Part shown: piece by piece, positions 53,172 to 61,845 of the stretch | Position numbering within the stretch: position 1 is the first letter of the stretch | Layout: each line of letters starts with the position of its first letter | Source of the DNA: Paracidovorax konjaci | GTDB lineage: Bacteria; Pseudomonadota; Gammaproteobacteria; Burkholderiales; Burkholderiaceae_C | Length of the DNA stretch: 64,000 bases | Direction of reading: 5' to 3' | Assembly: GCF_900112675.1 (NCBI RefSeq) | Contig: NZ_FOMQ01000015.1 | Coordinates: 59,681 to 123,680 of the forward strand | Program-made: the position numbers and the translations under genes | The notes under the pieces: generated by a model | Told to the model about the DNA's origin: nothing | Seen by the model: only the letters and a program-made list of their open reading frames with translations | The model's database searches: none

Positions 53172-53370
53172 GCGGGGGCACCTTCAAGGGCGGGGATGCG
53201 GACGGGCGGATCGTCGGACGAGCGGAAAAAAGGCAAGGCGGTCGATGCGTTCAGCTTAGGGCCGCCTGCCCGCCGCGTGGTGCTGCATTGGCCGCGCCGC
53301 GCGCAGCAGGCTGCGGTTGTGCGGGCGCGGACAGCAGATCGTGCGGCGCCCGTTCCCGCAGCCGCTCTTC

Positions 53371-54306
53371 TCAGTAGCCGCGCGCGCGGTCCACCAGCCC
53401 TTGCATCGGCTCGCCGGCCGCGAAGCGGCGCAGGTTGCCGATCACCGCGGCGGCCGCGGTGCGGGGCTGGGTCATGCTCGCGATGTGCGGCGTGAGGCGC
53501 ACGCGCGGGTGGCGCCAGAAGGCGTGCGAGGCGGGCAGGGGCTCGGGGTCGGTCACGTCGAGCGCCGCCTCGGCGATCTGGCCCGTGGCCAGGGCGGCCA
53601 GCAGGTCGGTGTCTACCAGCTGCGGTCCGCGGCCCACGTGCACCAGGCTGGCGCCGTGCGGCAGGCGGTCGAAGAGCGCGGCGTTCAGGAAGCCGCGCGT
53701 GGCATCGGTGAGCGGCAGCAGGCACACGAGGATGTCGGTGCGCGCCAGGAAGGCGGGCAGCTCGTCCTCGCCCGCGAAGCACTGCACGCCCGGCACGCTG
53801 TGGCGCGAGCGGCTCCAGCCCGCGCAGGCGAAGCCGAAGCCCGTGAGCTGCGCGAGCACGGCCTGCCCGAGCGATCCCAGGCCCAGCACGCCCACGCGGC
53901 GCTCGCCGGCCGTGCGCACCGGCAGGGCGCGCCACTCGGCGCGCTGCTGCTGACGGCGGTACTGGGGCATGTCGCGGTGCAGGTCGAGCACGGCATGGCA
54001 GGCGTACTCGACCATGCCGTGCACGATGCCCGGCTCCACCATGCGCACCACGGGCAGCGCGGCCGGCAGCGCCGCCATGTCGAACTGGTCCACCCCGGCT
54101 CCCGAGGAGAAGAGCACCTGCAGGTTCGGGAAGGCGGTGGCGATGTCCGCGGGCGGCTCCCAGGCGGCGAGGAAGCGCACGCGCGCCGGGTCGCCGGTGT
54201 CGGGCCAGATGCGGAAGTCGATCTCCGGCGCCTGGGCGCGGAACACCTCGGCCCACTGGCGGCCGCGCACGGGATCGGACTTGTAGAGGAAGGTCTCGGA
54301 AGGCAT
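53371..54306 (-). CDS. D-2-hydroxyacid dehydrogenase, GhrA-like
   Basis: A 311-residue NAD(P)-dependent dehydrogenase. Nucleotide-binding GVLGLGSLGQAVLAQL, catalytic Arg in VHVGRGPQLVD, Glu in DVTDPEPLP and His in LTPHIASMT. It would reduce glyoxylate or hydroxypyruvate-like 2-oxo acids, a plausible product sink for amino-acid oxidation. The start at 54306 omits a 13-residue extension. Confidence 0.92.
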   Translation of the reverse strand: MPSETFLYKSDPVRGRQWAEVFRAQAPEIDFRIWPDTGDPARVRFLAAWEPPADIATAFPNLQVLFSSGAGVDQFDMAALPAALPVVRMVEPGIVHGMVEYACHAVLDLHRDMPQYRRQQQRAEWRALPVRTAGERRVGVLGLGSLGQAVLAQLTGFGFACAGWSRSRHSVPGVQCFAGEDELPAFLARTDILVCLLPLTDATRGFLNAALFDRLPHGASLVHVGRGPQLVDTDLLAALATGQIAEAALDVTDPEPLPASHAFWRHPRVRLTPHIASMTQPRTAAAAVIGNLRRFAAGEPMQGLVDRARGY

Positions 54307-54379
54307 GGAGTCGGGCGGCGAAGAAAGGGCGGAAGGGAAAGGCAAAGGGGAAAAAAGAAGAAGAGGCGGGCGCGATCGA

Positions 54380-55273
54380 TCAGCCGATGGCCTGCGTGGC
54401 GATGGCCACCAGGCGCGCGCCGCCGTCGCCGGGTTGCGCCAGCGGGGCGCCGCGCACCATGGTGGTGGGCGCGTCCACGCGCAGCAGCCCGATGCTCTCG
54501 AGCCATTCGGCGATGCCGCTGTCCCAGTCGATGTCGATGCGCGTGAAATGCCCGGCGTTCAGGCCGGCCAGGTGCGCGATGAGGGCCTTGGCGCTTTCGG
54601 TGTCGGGCGCCACCACGGGCCCGATGAGGTGGCCGCGCCCGAAGCGCCGCAGCATCGCGAAGCCGCGCGGTGTGGCGTCTTCGTCCACCAGCACCACGCA
54701 GTCCTGGGCGGCGTCCAGCAGGTCGTCGATGAGCGCATCGCGCGGCATGCCGCGGGCCTCGGCATCGAGGCGGCGCAGGGCCGGTGCTTCGTTGGCGCCG
54801 GCCGGGCGCAGGCGCCAGCCCGGCTGCAGCGCGATGAGCGGCGTGGGCAGCGCCGTGCCCTGGTGCTGGCGCACCTCGCCCGTGCGCACGAAGCCCAGGC
54901 GTTCGTAGAGGCCGCGGCCCTCGGCGGTGGCATGCAGCAGCACCGTGCGGCCTTCCAGGCCCTCCAGCAGCGTGGACATCAGGCGGTGGCCGATGCGCCG
55001 GCCCTGGCAGGCGGGCGAGACGATCACCAGGCCGATGGTGGCGTGCCGCTCGCCCCACAGCCAGCGCTGCGCGGTGGCGACGACCTGGCCGTCGCGCTCG
55101 GCCACGATGCCCTGGGCATGCGCGAACATCTGCGCCCAGTCGCTGGGCCGGTGCGGCCAGCGCAGTTCGGCCGACAGCGCGTGCGCCTGCGGCAGGTCGG
55201 CTTCGGTCATGGGGCGGATCAGCACGCCGTCGTCGGCGACGGGGCCGGCGGCGAGCGAAGGGGAGGAAAGCAT
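54380..55273 (-). CDS. tandem GNAT acetyltransferase
   Basis: A 297-residue protein with an N-terminal GNAT domain (IRPMTEADLPQAHAL, GLVIVSPACQGRRIGHRL as acetyl-CoA loop) and a C-terminal second acetyltransferase-like domain (LRRFGRGHLIGPVVA region). Two-domain GNATs of this type occur with catabolic operons. AAGGA is placed before the ATG at 55273. The acceptor is unknown. Confidence 0.88.
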   Translation of the reverse strand: MLSSPSLAAGPVADDGVLIRPMTEADLPQAHALSAELRWPHRPSDWAQMFAHAQGIVAERDGQVVATAQRWLWGERHATIGLVIVSPACQGRRIGHRLMSTLLEGLEGRTVLLHATAEGRGLYERLGFVRTGEVRQHQGTALPTPLIALQPGWRLRPAGANEAPALRRLDAEARGMPRDALIDDLLDAAQDCVVLVDEDATPRGFAMLRRFGRGHLIGPVVAPDTESAKALIAHLAGLNAGHFTRIDIDWDSGIAEWLESIGLLRVDAPTTMVRGAPLAQPGDGGARLVAIATQAIG

Positions 55274-55918
55274 GGGCGGTGTCCTTTGGCGCGAGGAGTG
55301 ATTGGCAGCCATCTTGGACGACATCCGCGCACCGTGCCAGTGCGCTGTGCGGGTTTGCCCGCAACTTGCAAGCTTCGTCTGCCGCGCGGGGCGGTTTTGC
55401 AATTCGCTGCGGCGGCTCCGCCCGTTACGGACACAAATGCCGGGGCATGTTGCCTAGCATCGTCAGGGCGATCCACCCCCATTTTTCTCCGCGCGCCCGC
55501 CCACCGGCGGGTGCACGGGCCACGACCCATGCCTTCTCTCACCGACCCCCGGCGGATGGCCGCACCCACGGGCCGATGCCCCGGCGGCGCGCGCCCCGCC
55601 GGTGCGCGGCTGCGGGCCCGCGCGGCCCGCCGCGCAGGCCGCCGCGCGCTTCAAAAGCGTGCCCGCCGGCCTTGCTGCGGCGCACTAACGGTGCAGGGCT
55701 GCACACCCGCGGTGCGCACCGCACAGCATGCCGCCAAGGCCCCCGCAAACCGCAACTTCCATGCGTGCCACCCCCGCAATTCCCAACGACGACCGCGAAT
55801 GCGCATGCTTCAATCACTTCGTAATGACACTGTCGCGCAACGGGCATAAGCAGCACCGCGCGGCCCGCCCCGGTCGGCGACCGGCAGAACCCGAGAGAGC
55901 ACTTCAGGAACCGAGACC
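55274..55918. promoter_or_regulatory. 645-bp divergent control region of the two catabolic operons
   Basis: No supported gene lies here. It separates the leftward GNAT-GhrA-aminotransferase-Lrp-HcnABC genes from the rightward HAD-FAD-Opp-TtuC genes and must hold both promoters. The Lrp-type regulator is a natural binder. I could not define exact promoter boxes, and no PIP or LexA box is present. Confidence 0.55.
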
Positions 55919-56584
55919 ATGACCTTCCGTCCCAAGTACATCACCTTCGACTGCTACGGCACGCTCACGCGCTTTCGCATGGGGGAGATGGCCCGCGAGA
56001 TGTTCGCCGACCGCGTGCCGGCCGATCGCATGGAGCAATTCGTCGCCGACTTCACGGCCTACCGGTTCGACGAAGTGCTGGGTGACTGGCAGCCCTACGA
56101 GCAGGTGCTGAAGAACGCCGTGCGCCGCCTGTGCAAGAAGTGGAACCTGCAGTATTTCGACCACGAGGCCCAGCGCTACTACGACGCCGTGCCCACCTGG
56201 GACCCGCATGCCGACGTGCCCGCCGGCCTCGCGAAGATCGCCCACGAGATCCCGCTGGTGATCCTCTCGAACGCCTCCGACGACCAGATCCACCGCAACG
56301 TGGAACTGCTGGGCGCTCCGTTCCACCGCGTCTACACGGCGCAGATGGCGCAGGCCTACAAGCCGCGCCTGAAGGCCTTCGAGTTCATGCTCGATTCGCT
56401 GGGCTGCAACCCCGAGGACGTGCTGCACGTGTCCTCCAGCCTGCGCTACGACCTGATGTCGGCCGACGACATCGGCATCGTCCACAAGGTGTTCGTGAAC
56501 CGCGGCCACGGCCCGGGCAACCCGGCCTACCGCTACACCGAGATCAAGGACATCGGCGGCCTGCCGGGCGTCGTCGGCCTCTGA
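55919..56584 (+). CDS. HAD type II haloacid dehalogenase-like hydrolase
   Basis: A 221-residue HAD hydrolase; nucleophile D11 in FDCYGTLTRF, motif II in ILSNASDDQ, Lys in AYKPRLKAFE. First gene of the rightward operon, followed 41 bp later by an amine/amino-acid oxidase. Its fixed place in an amine-catabolic operon suggests repair or hydrolysis of a pathway metabolite rather than dehalogenation, but this is an inference. Confidence 0.88.
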   Translation: MTFRPKYITFDCYGTLTRFRMGEMAREMFADRVPADRMEQFVADFTAYRFDEVLGDWQPYEQVLKNAVRRLCKKWNLQYFDHEAQRYYDAVPTWDPHADVPAGLAKIAHEIPLVILSNASDDQIHRNVELLGAPFHRVYTAQMAQAYKPRLKAFEFMLDSLGCNPEDVLHVSSSLRYDLMSADDIGIVHKVFVNRGHGPGNPAYRYTEIKDIGGLPGVVGL

Positions 56585-56625
56585 CCGGCTCCTTTCACCC
56601 GCCCACCTTCCGGAAGCCGCATCCC

Positions 56626-57915
56626 ATGAAGCTCGAACCGTACTGGCTGGATTCGCTGCCCCCGCTGGGCGTGCCCGCGCAGGGCCTGCCCGAGCGCGTG
56701 GACGTGGCCATCGTGGGGGGCGGCTTCACGGGCCTGTCGGCCGCGCACGCACTGGCCCGGCAGGGCGCGCGCGTGGCCGTGCTGGAGGCCGGCGCCACCG
56801 TGGCGCCCGAGGCCTCCGGGCGCAACGGCGGCCACGTCAACAACGGCCTGGCCGTGGACTATGCCGAGGTGGCGGCCCGCGTCGGCGTGCAGCAGGCCCG
56901 CGCCTGGTACCACGCCTACGACGCCGCCGTGGACACGGTGGCCCGGCTGGTGCGCGAGGAAGCCATCGACTGCGACTTCCACCGCAACGGCAAGCTCAAG
57001 CTGGCCACGCGCCCGCAGCACCTGGACGCGCTGCGGCGCAGCGCCGAGCGCCTGATCGCCGATGGCGTCGATACCGACGTGGACGTGTTCGATGCCGCCC
57101 GCGTCGCCGCCGAGGTGCAGAGCGACCGCTTCGTGGGCGGGCTGCTCTACCGGCGCAGCGGCCAGATGCACATGGGGCGCTTCGCCCAGGGGCTGGCCCG
57201 CGCTGCCGTGCGCCACGGCGCGCAGATCCACCTGGACACCCGCGTGGACCGGCTGGAGCGCCTGCAGGGCCAGGCGCACCGCGTGCACACCGCGCGCGGC
57301 CCGGTCGATGCCAGGCAGGTGCTGCTGGCCACGGGCGCATCGCGCCACGGCAGCTACGGCACCTTCGGCTGGCTGCGCCGGCGCATCGTGCCGATCGGCA
57401 GCTTCATCGTGGTCACCGAGCCGCTGGGCGCGGAGCGCGCGCAGGCCCTGCTGGCCGGGCGGCGCACCTACGTGACCATCGCCAACATCCACCACTACTT
57501 CCGCCTCACGGCCGACCACCGCCTGGTGTTCGGCGGGCGCGCGAAGTTCGCGGTCTCCAGCCCGCAGCAGGACGCCGCCAGCGGCGAGATCCTGCGTGCG
57601 GGGCTCGCGCAGACCTTTCCGCAGCTCGGCGACGTGCGCATCGACCACTGCTGGGGCGGGCTCGTCGACATGACGCAGGACCGCCTGCCGCACGCGGGCG
57701 AGCGCGATGGCGTGTTCCATGCGCTGGGCTACAGCGGCCACGGCACGCAGATGTCGGTCCACATGGGCCAGTGCATGGCCGAGGTGATGGCCGGCAACGC
57801 GGCCGCCAACCCCTGGCGGGGGCGCGAGTGGCCCGCCATTCCGGGGCACTTCGGCACGCCGTGGTTCCTGCCGGCCGTGGGCCTCTATTACCGGCTCAAG
57901 GACCGGCTCGCCTAG
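56626..57915 (+). CDS. FAD-dependent amine oxidoreductase, PuuB/GabB-like
   Basis: A 429-residue DAO-family flavoprotein. FAD-binding VAIVGGGFTGLSAAHALARQ and the SGRNGGHVNNGL segment typical of gamma-glutamylputrescine oxidase-type enzymes; GYSGHGTQMSVHMGQ near the end is the second FAD contact. It would oxidise a secondary amine or amino acid imported by the following Opp transporter. Confidence 0.92.
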   Translation: MKLEPYWLDSLPPLGVPAQGLPERVDVAIVGGGFTGLSAAHALARQGARVAVLEAGATVAPEASGRNGGHVNNGLAVDYAEVAARVGVQQARAWYHAYDAAVDTVARLVREEAIDCDFHRNGKLKLATRPQHLDALRRSAERLIADGVDTDVDVFDAARVAAEVQSDRFVGGLLYRRSGQMHMGRFAQGLARAAVRHGAQIHLDTRVDRLERLQGQAHRVHTARGPVDARQVLLATGASRHGSYGTFGWLRRRIVPIGSFIVVTEPLGAERAQALLAGRRTYVTIANIHHYFRLTADHRLVFGGRAKFAVSSPQQDAASGEILRAGLAQTFPQLGDVRIDHCWGGLVDMTQDRLPHAGERDGVFHALGYSGHGTQMSVHMGQCMAEVMAGNAAANPWRGREWPAIPGHFGTPWFLPAVGLYYRLKDRLA

Positions 57916-58004
57916 GCGCCGCTGCCTGCCAGACACGTTTCCCCCGTCCACCCGTTTCCCTTTCCCCCGTTCCCCCTCCCAACAGGTCATACAGGAGTTC
58001 CACC

Positions 58005-59624
58005 ATGAGCGTAAACAACCACCAGCTCGACGGCCTCGTCGGCACCGCAGAAAGCCAGCGCGTGATGGAGTCCCTGCGGCGGGGCGCGTCACGGCGCGAC
58101 GTGCTGGCCATGTTCCTGGCCGGCGGCATGCAGGTCTCTCTGGCCGGCGGCCTGGCCACCATGGCGGTGAGCGCGCATGCGCAGACCCCGCGCCGCGGAG
58201 GGCGCATCCGCGTGGCCGGCGCCACGGCCGCGGCCACCGACACGCTGGACCCCGCCAAGCAGTCGAACCAGACCGACTACTCGCGCGGCAACATGATCTA
58301 CAACGGCCTCTTCACGCTGGACGGCAGCCTCTCGCCGCAGCCCGCGCTGGCCGAATCGTTCTCCACGGCCGATGCCAAGACCTGGGTGCTCAAGCTGCGC
58401 AAGGGCGTGGTCTTCCACGACGGCAAGGCGCTCGCGCCGGAGGACGTGGTGTTCTCGCTCATGCGCCACAAGGACCCGGCCACGGCCTCCAAGGCCAAGG
58501 TGCTGGCCGACCAGATCGAGAGCGTCAAGCCCTCCGGTCCCGGCGAGGTGACCATCGTGCTGTCGGCGCCCAACGCCGACCTGCCCGTGATCCTGGGCAC
58601 CTTCCATTTCCACATCGTCAAGGACGGCACGACCGACTTCAACGCCGGCATCGGCACGGGCCCCTACAAGCTCAAGGAATTCAAGCCCGGCGTGCGCTCG
58701 CTGGTGGTGCGCAACGACGCCTACTGGAAGCCCGGCAAGCCCTACCTCGACGAGATCGAGTTCGTGGGCATCGGCGACGAGTCGGCCCGTGTGAACGCGT
58801 TGCTCTCGGGCGGCATGGACCTGGTGGCCTCGGTGAACCCGCGCGCCGTGGCCCGCGTGAAGGGCACGCCCGGCTACGCGATCTTCACCACGCAGTCGGG
58901 CCAGTACACCGACCTGATCCTGCGCAAGGACATGGGCCCGGGCGCGAACCCGGATTTCATCCTGGCCATGAAGCACCTCTTCGACCGCGAGCAGATGAAG
59001 AAGACCATCGCGCTCGACTACGCGGTGCTGGGCAACGACCAGCCCATCGACCCCACCAATCGCTTCTACTTCGCGGGCCTGCCGCAGCGCGCGTTCGACC
59101 CCGAGAAGGCGAAGTTCCACCTGCAGAAGTCGGGCGTCACGGGCAAGGTGCCGATGGTCACCTCGCCGGCCGCGATGTACTCCACCGAGATCGCGCTGCT
59201 GCTGCAGCAGGCGGGCCAGCGCATCGGGCTGGACCTGGACGTCAAGCGCATGCCGGCCGACGGCTACTGGTCCAACCACTGGCTGACCAACCCGGTGGGC
59301 TTCGGCAACGTGAACCCGCGCCCGAGCGCCGACACGCTGCTCACGCAGTTCTTCAAATCGGATGCGGCGTGGAACGAGTCGCGCTGGAAGAGCGCACAGT
59401 TCGACCAGATGCTGCTGGCCTCGCGCGCCGAGACCGACCAGGACAAGCGCAAGCAGCTGTATGCCGACATGCAGACCATGATCCACCAGGATGCGGGCAT
59501 CGGCATCCCGCTGTTCCTCGCGAGCATCGACGGGCATTCGACCAAGCTCAAGGGCCTGTCGCCGATCCCGCTGGGCGGGCTCATGGGCTATTCGTTTGCG
59601 GAGAATGTGTGGCTGGAGGCCTGA
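58005..59624 (+). CDS. Opp/Dpp-type ABC transporter periplasmic binding protein
   Basis: A 539-residue SBP_bac_5 protein. The N-terminus has a Tat-type signal (SRRDVLAMFLAGG) ending at AHAQ, and VVFHDGKALAPEDVVFSLMR is the family block. ACAGGAG precedes the ATG. An R2 repeat and a heptamer repeat separate it from the permease genes of the same operon. The ligand is likely a peptide-like or opine-like compound, given the enzymes upstream. Confidence 0.93.
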   Translation: MSVNNHQLDGLVGTAESQRVMESLRRGASRRDVLAMFLAGGMQVSLAGGLATMAVSAHAQTPRRGGRIRVAGATAAATDTLDPAKQSNQTDYSRGNMIYNGLFTLDGSLSPQPALAESFSTADAKTWVLKLRKGVVFHDGKALAPEDVVFSLMRHKDPATASKAKVLADQIESVKPSGPGEVTIVLSAPNADLPVILGTFHFHIVKDGTTDFNAGIGTGPYKLKEFKPGVRSLVVRNDAYWKPGKPYLDEIEFVGIGDESARVNALLSGGMDLVASVNPRAVARVKGTPGYAIFTTQSGQYTDLILRKDMGPGANPDFILAMKHLFDREQMKKTIALDYAVLGNDQPIDPTNRFYFAGLPQRAFDPEKAKFHLQKSGVTGKVPMVTSPAAMYSTEIALLLQQAGQRIGLDLDVKRMPADGYWSNHWLTNPVGFGNVNPRPSADTLLTQFFKSDAAWNESRWKSAQFDQMLLASRAETDQDKRKQLYADMQTMIHQDAGIGIPLFLASIDGHSTKLKGLSPIPLGGLMGYSFAENVWLEA

Positions 59625-59627
59625 CGG

Positions 59628-59835
59628 CAACCCCCTGAGCGGCTGCGCCGCTCCGTGCGGACGCCGGAGGCGTCAGCCCTTCGGGCACGTCCAAGCCTGC
59701 GCAGGCAGGCTCGGAGCCGCGGCCCTCAGCCCCTTCTCTCGGCTTCGCCGGGAAGGGGGACGACGCCGGTGGCCCGGCGAAGCCGGTTCCACGGCGCCTG
59801 CTGGCCTGGCCTGCTCCGCGGCCTTCTGACGGGCG
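59628..59835 (+). repeat. dispersed repeat R2, copy 3 (binding protein - permease gap)
   Basis: Directly after the stop codon: CCCCCTGAGCGGCTGCGCCG, then CCCCTTCTCTCGGCTTCGCC and GGGAAGGGGGACGACGCC, GGCCCGGCGAAGCCGGTTCC and GGCCTGCTCCGCGGCC. Longest of the three copies. Confidence 0.8.
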
Positions 59836-59875
59836 AGGCTGCGCGGGTGTATGTGCCGCGCGCGCTGGCCGGCAG

Positions 59876-59903
59876 ATGGCATATGGCATATGGCATATGG
59901 CAT
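59876..59903 (+). repeat. heptanucleotide tandem repeat
   Basis: Four perfect copies of ATGGCAT, 53 bp before the permease start codon. A seven-base unit can change spacing or frame by slippage; here it is in non-coding sequence. Confidence 0.92.
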
Positions 59904-59956
59904 TGCTTATGGCAGAGACAGTCTTCTTGGACAACTGATACGGATATGGGCCCTTC

Positions 59957-60913
59957 ATGAACCGTGTGATCCTCAAGCTGCTGGTGCAGCGCGTGCTGCT
60001 GGCGCTGTTGTCGCTGCTCGCGGTGTCGGTGATCGTGTTTTCGATCACGGCCGTGCTGCCGGGCGATGCCGCGCAGGAACAGCTCGGGCAGGACGCCACC
60101 CCCGAGGCGCTGGCGGCGCTGCGTGCGCAGATGGGGCTGGATGTGCCCGCGCCGCTGCGCTACGTGCGCTGGCTGGGCGGCGTGGCGCGTGGCGATCTGG
60201 GCACCTCGGCCACCACGCAGATGGCCGTGGGTGAGCTGATCGCGAGCCGGCTGCCCAATTCGCTGCTGCTGGCCGCGGTGACGGCGCTCTTCTCGGTGCC
60301 GATCGCGCTCGCGCTGGGCATCGCCTCGGCCGTGTGGCGCGGGTCGTGGTTCGACCGCACGGTCTCCACCGGGGCGGTGGCGGTGGTGTCGGTGCCGGAG
60401 TTCCTGGTGGCCACGCTCGCGGTGCTGGTGTTCGCGGTGCAGCTGCGCTGGCTGCCCGCGCTTTCCTATGTGAACGACATCGAATCGGTGGGGCAGATGC
60501 TGCGCGCCTTCGCGATGCCGGTGCTGAGCCTGTGCTGCGTAATCGTGGCGCAGATGCTGCGCATGACGCGCGCGGCCGTGATCGACCAGCTCGAAGCGCC
60601 CTACATCGAGATGGTGCGCCTCAAGGGCGCGTCGCCGCTGCGCACCGTGATGGCGCATGCGCTGCCGAATGCGGTGGGCCCCATCGCCAACGCGGTGGCG
60701 CTGTCGCTGTCGTACCTGCTGGGCGGCGTGATCATCATCGAGACCATCTTCAACTATCCCGGCATCGCCAAGCTGATGGTCGATGGCGTGACCCAGCGCG
60801 ACATGCCGCTGGTGCAGGCCTGCGCCATGATCTTCTGCGCGGGCTACCTGATCCTCGTGACGCTGGCCGACCTGTGCGGCATCGTCGCCAACCCGCGCCT
60901 GCGCCACCGCTGA
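59957..60913 (+). CDS. Opp/Dpp-type ABC transporter permease (DppB-like)
   Basis: A 318-residue inner-membrane permease with six spans. The first LLVQRVLLALLSLLAVSVIV and the late EAA-type loop MVRLKGASPLRTVMAHALPN are typical for DppB. It follows the binding protein gene after the R2 and heptamer repeats. The Shine-Dalgarno sequence is poor. Confidence 0.94.
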   Translation: MNRVILKLLVQRVLLALLSLLAVSVIVFSITAVLPGDAAQEQLGQDATPEALAALRAQMGLDVPAPLRYVRWLGGVARGDLGTSATTQMAVGELIASRLPNSLLLAAVTALFSVPIALALGIASAVWRGSWFDRTVSTGAVAVVSVPEFLVATLAVLVFAVQLRWLPALSYVNDIESVGQMLRAFAMPVLSLCCVIVAQMLRMTRAAVIDQLEAPYIEMVRLKGASPLRTVMAHALPNAVGPIANAVALSLSYLLGGVIIIETIFNYPGIAKLMVDGVTQRDMPLVQACAMIFCAGYLILVTLADLCGIVANPRLRHR

Positions 60914-60954
60914 CCTCCCCGAGGTCCTGCTTCCCGCTCAAGGAGTTCCGCACG

Positions 60955-61845
60955 ATGGACACCGTTTCTTCTTCCCCCGGCGCCGCGCCGCCTGCCGCGC
61001 GGCGGGCCGGCCCGCGCGCGCTGCGCTGGCTCGCCGGCCTCGGGCCCCTGGGCCTCGCGGCGCTGGCCGTGCTGCTGTTCTGGATGCTGGCGGCGCTGTT
61101 CGGCCCGATGCTGCTGACCGATGCGCCCTCGGCCGGCGGCGGCACCGACGTGTTCGCGCCCATCGGCGCCGCGCACTGGCTGGGCACCGACTACCTGGGC
61201 CGCGACATGCTGGCGCGCGTGGTGTACGGCGCGCGCTACACCGTGGGCGTGGCGCTGCTGGCCACGCTGCTCGCAAGTGGCACCGGCACGGGCCTCGCGC
61301 TGCTGGCCGCCGCCGTGGGCGGCCGGCTCGATGCGGTGCTGAGCCGCGTGCTGGACACGCTCACCGCCATCCCGAGCAAGATGTTCGCGCTCATCATGGT
61401 GGCGGGCTTCGGCTCGTCGGTCGCCATGCTGGTGGCCACGGCGGCCGTCATCTACGTGCCGGGCGCCTACCGCATCGCGCGCTCGCTGGCCGTGAACATC
61501 AACGCGCTCGACTACGTCACCGTGGCCCGCACGCGCGGCGAGGGCACGCTCTACGTGATGCTGCGCGAGATCCTGCCCAACATCGTCGGCCCCATGCTGG
61601 CCGACCTGGGCCTGCGCTTCGTCTACGTGGTGCTGCTGCTCGCGAGCCTGAGCTTCCTGGGCCTGGGCATCCAGCCGCCCGAGGCCGACTGGGGATCGCT
61701 GGTGCGCGAGAACATCGGCGCACTGCCCGAGGGCGCCGCCGCGGTGATCGCGCCGGCCCTCGCCATCGCGAGCCTGACCATCGCGGTCAATCTCGTCATC
61801 GACCACCTGCCGGGCCGCGCGGCCCGCGAACGAGGAGCCCGCTGA
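60955..61845 (+). CDS. Opp/Dpp-type ABC transporter permease (DppC-like)
   Basis: A 296-residue permease. Cues are LGTDYLGRDMLARVVYGARY at about 77-96, the typical DppC block, and the EAA-type loop TRGEGTLYVMLREILPNIV. AAGGAG precedes the ATG. Its stop overlaps the ATPase start (TGATG). Confidence 0.95.
   Translation: MDTVSSSPGAAPPAARRAGPRALRWLAGLGPLGLAALAVLLFWMLAALFGPMLLTDAPSAGGGTDVFAPIGAAHWLGTDYLGRDMLARVVYGARYTVGVALLATLLASGTGTGLALLAAAVGGRLDAVLSRVLDTLTAIPSKMFALIMVAGFGSSVAMLVATAAVIYVPGAYRIARSLAVNINALDYVTVARTRGEGTLYVMLREILPNIVGPMLADLGLRFVYVVLLLASLSFLGLGIQPPEADWGSLVRENIGALPEGAAAVIAPALAIASLTIAVNLVIDHLPGRAARERGAR

Noticed and set aside
55279..55824. Open frames in the 645-bp divergent region
   Set aside because: They are Arg/Ala/Pro-rich artefacts without start signals or similarity to known families; the region must contain promoters for both operons.
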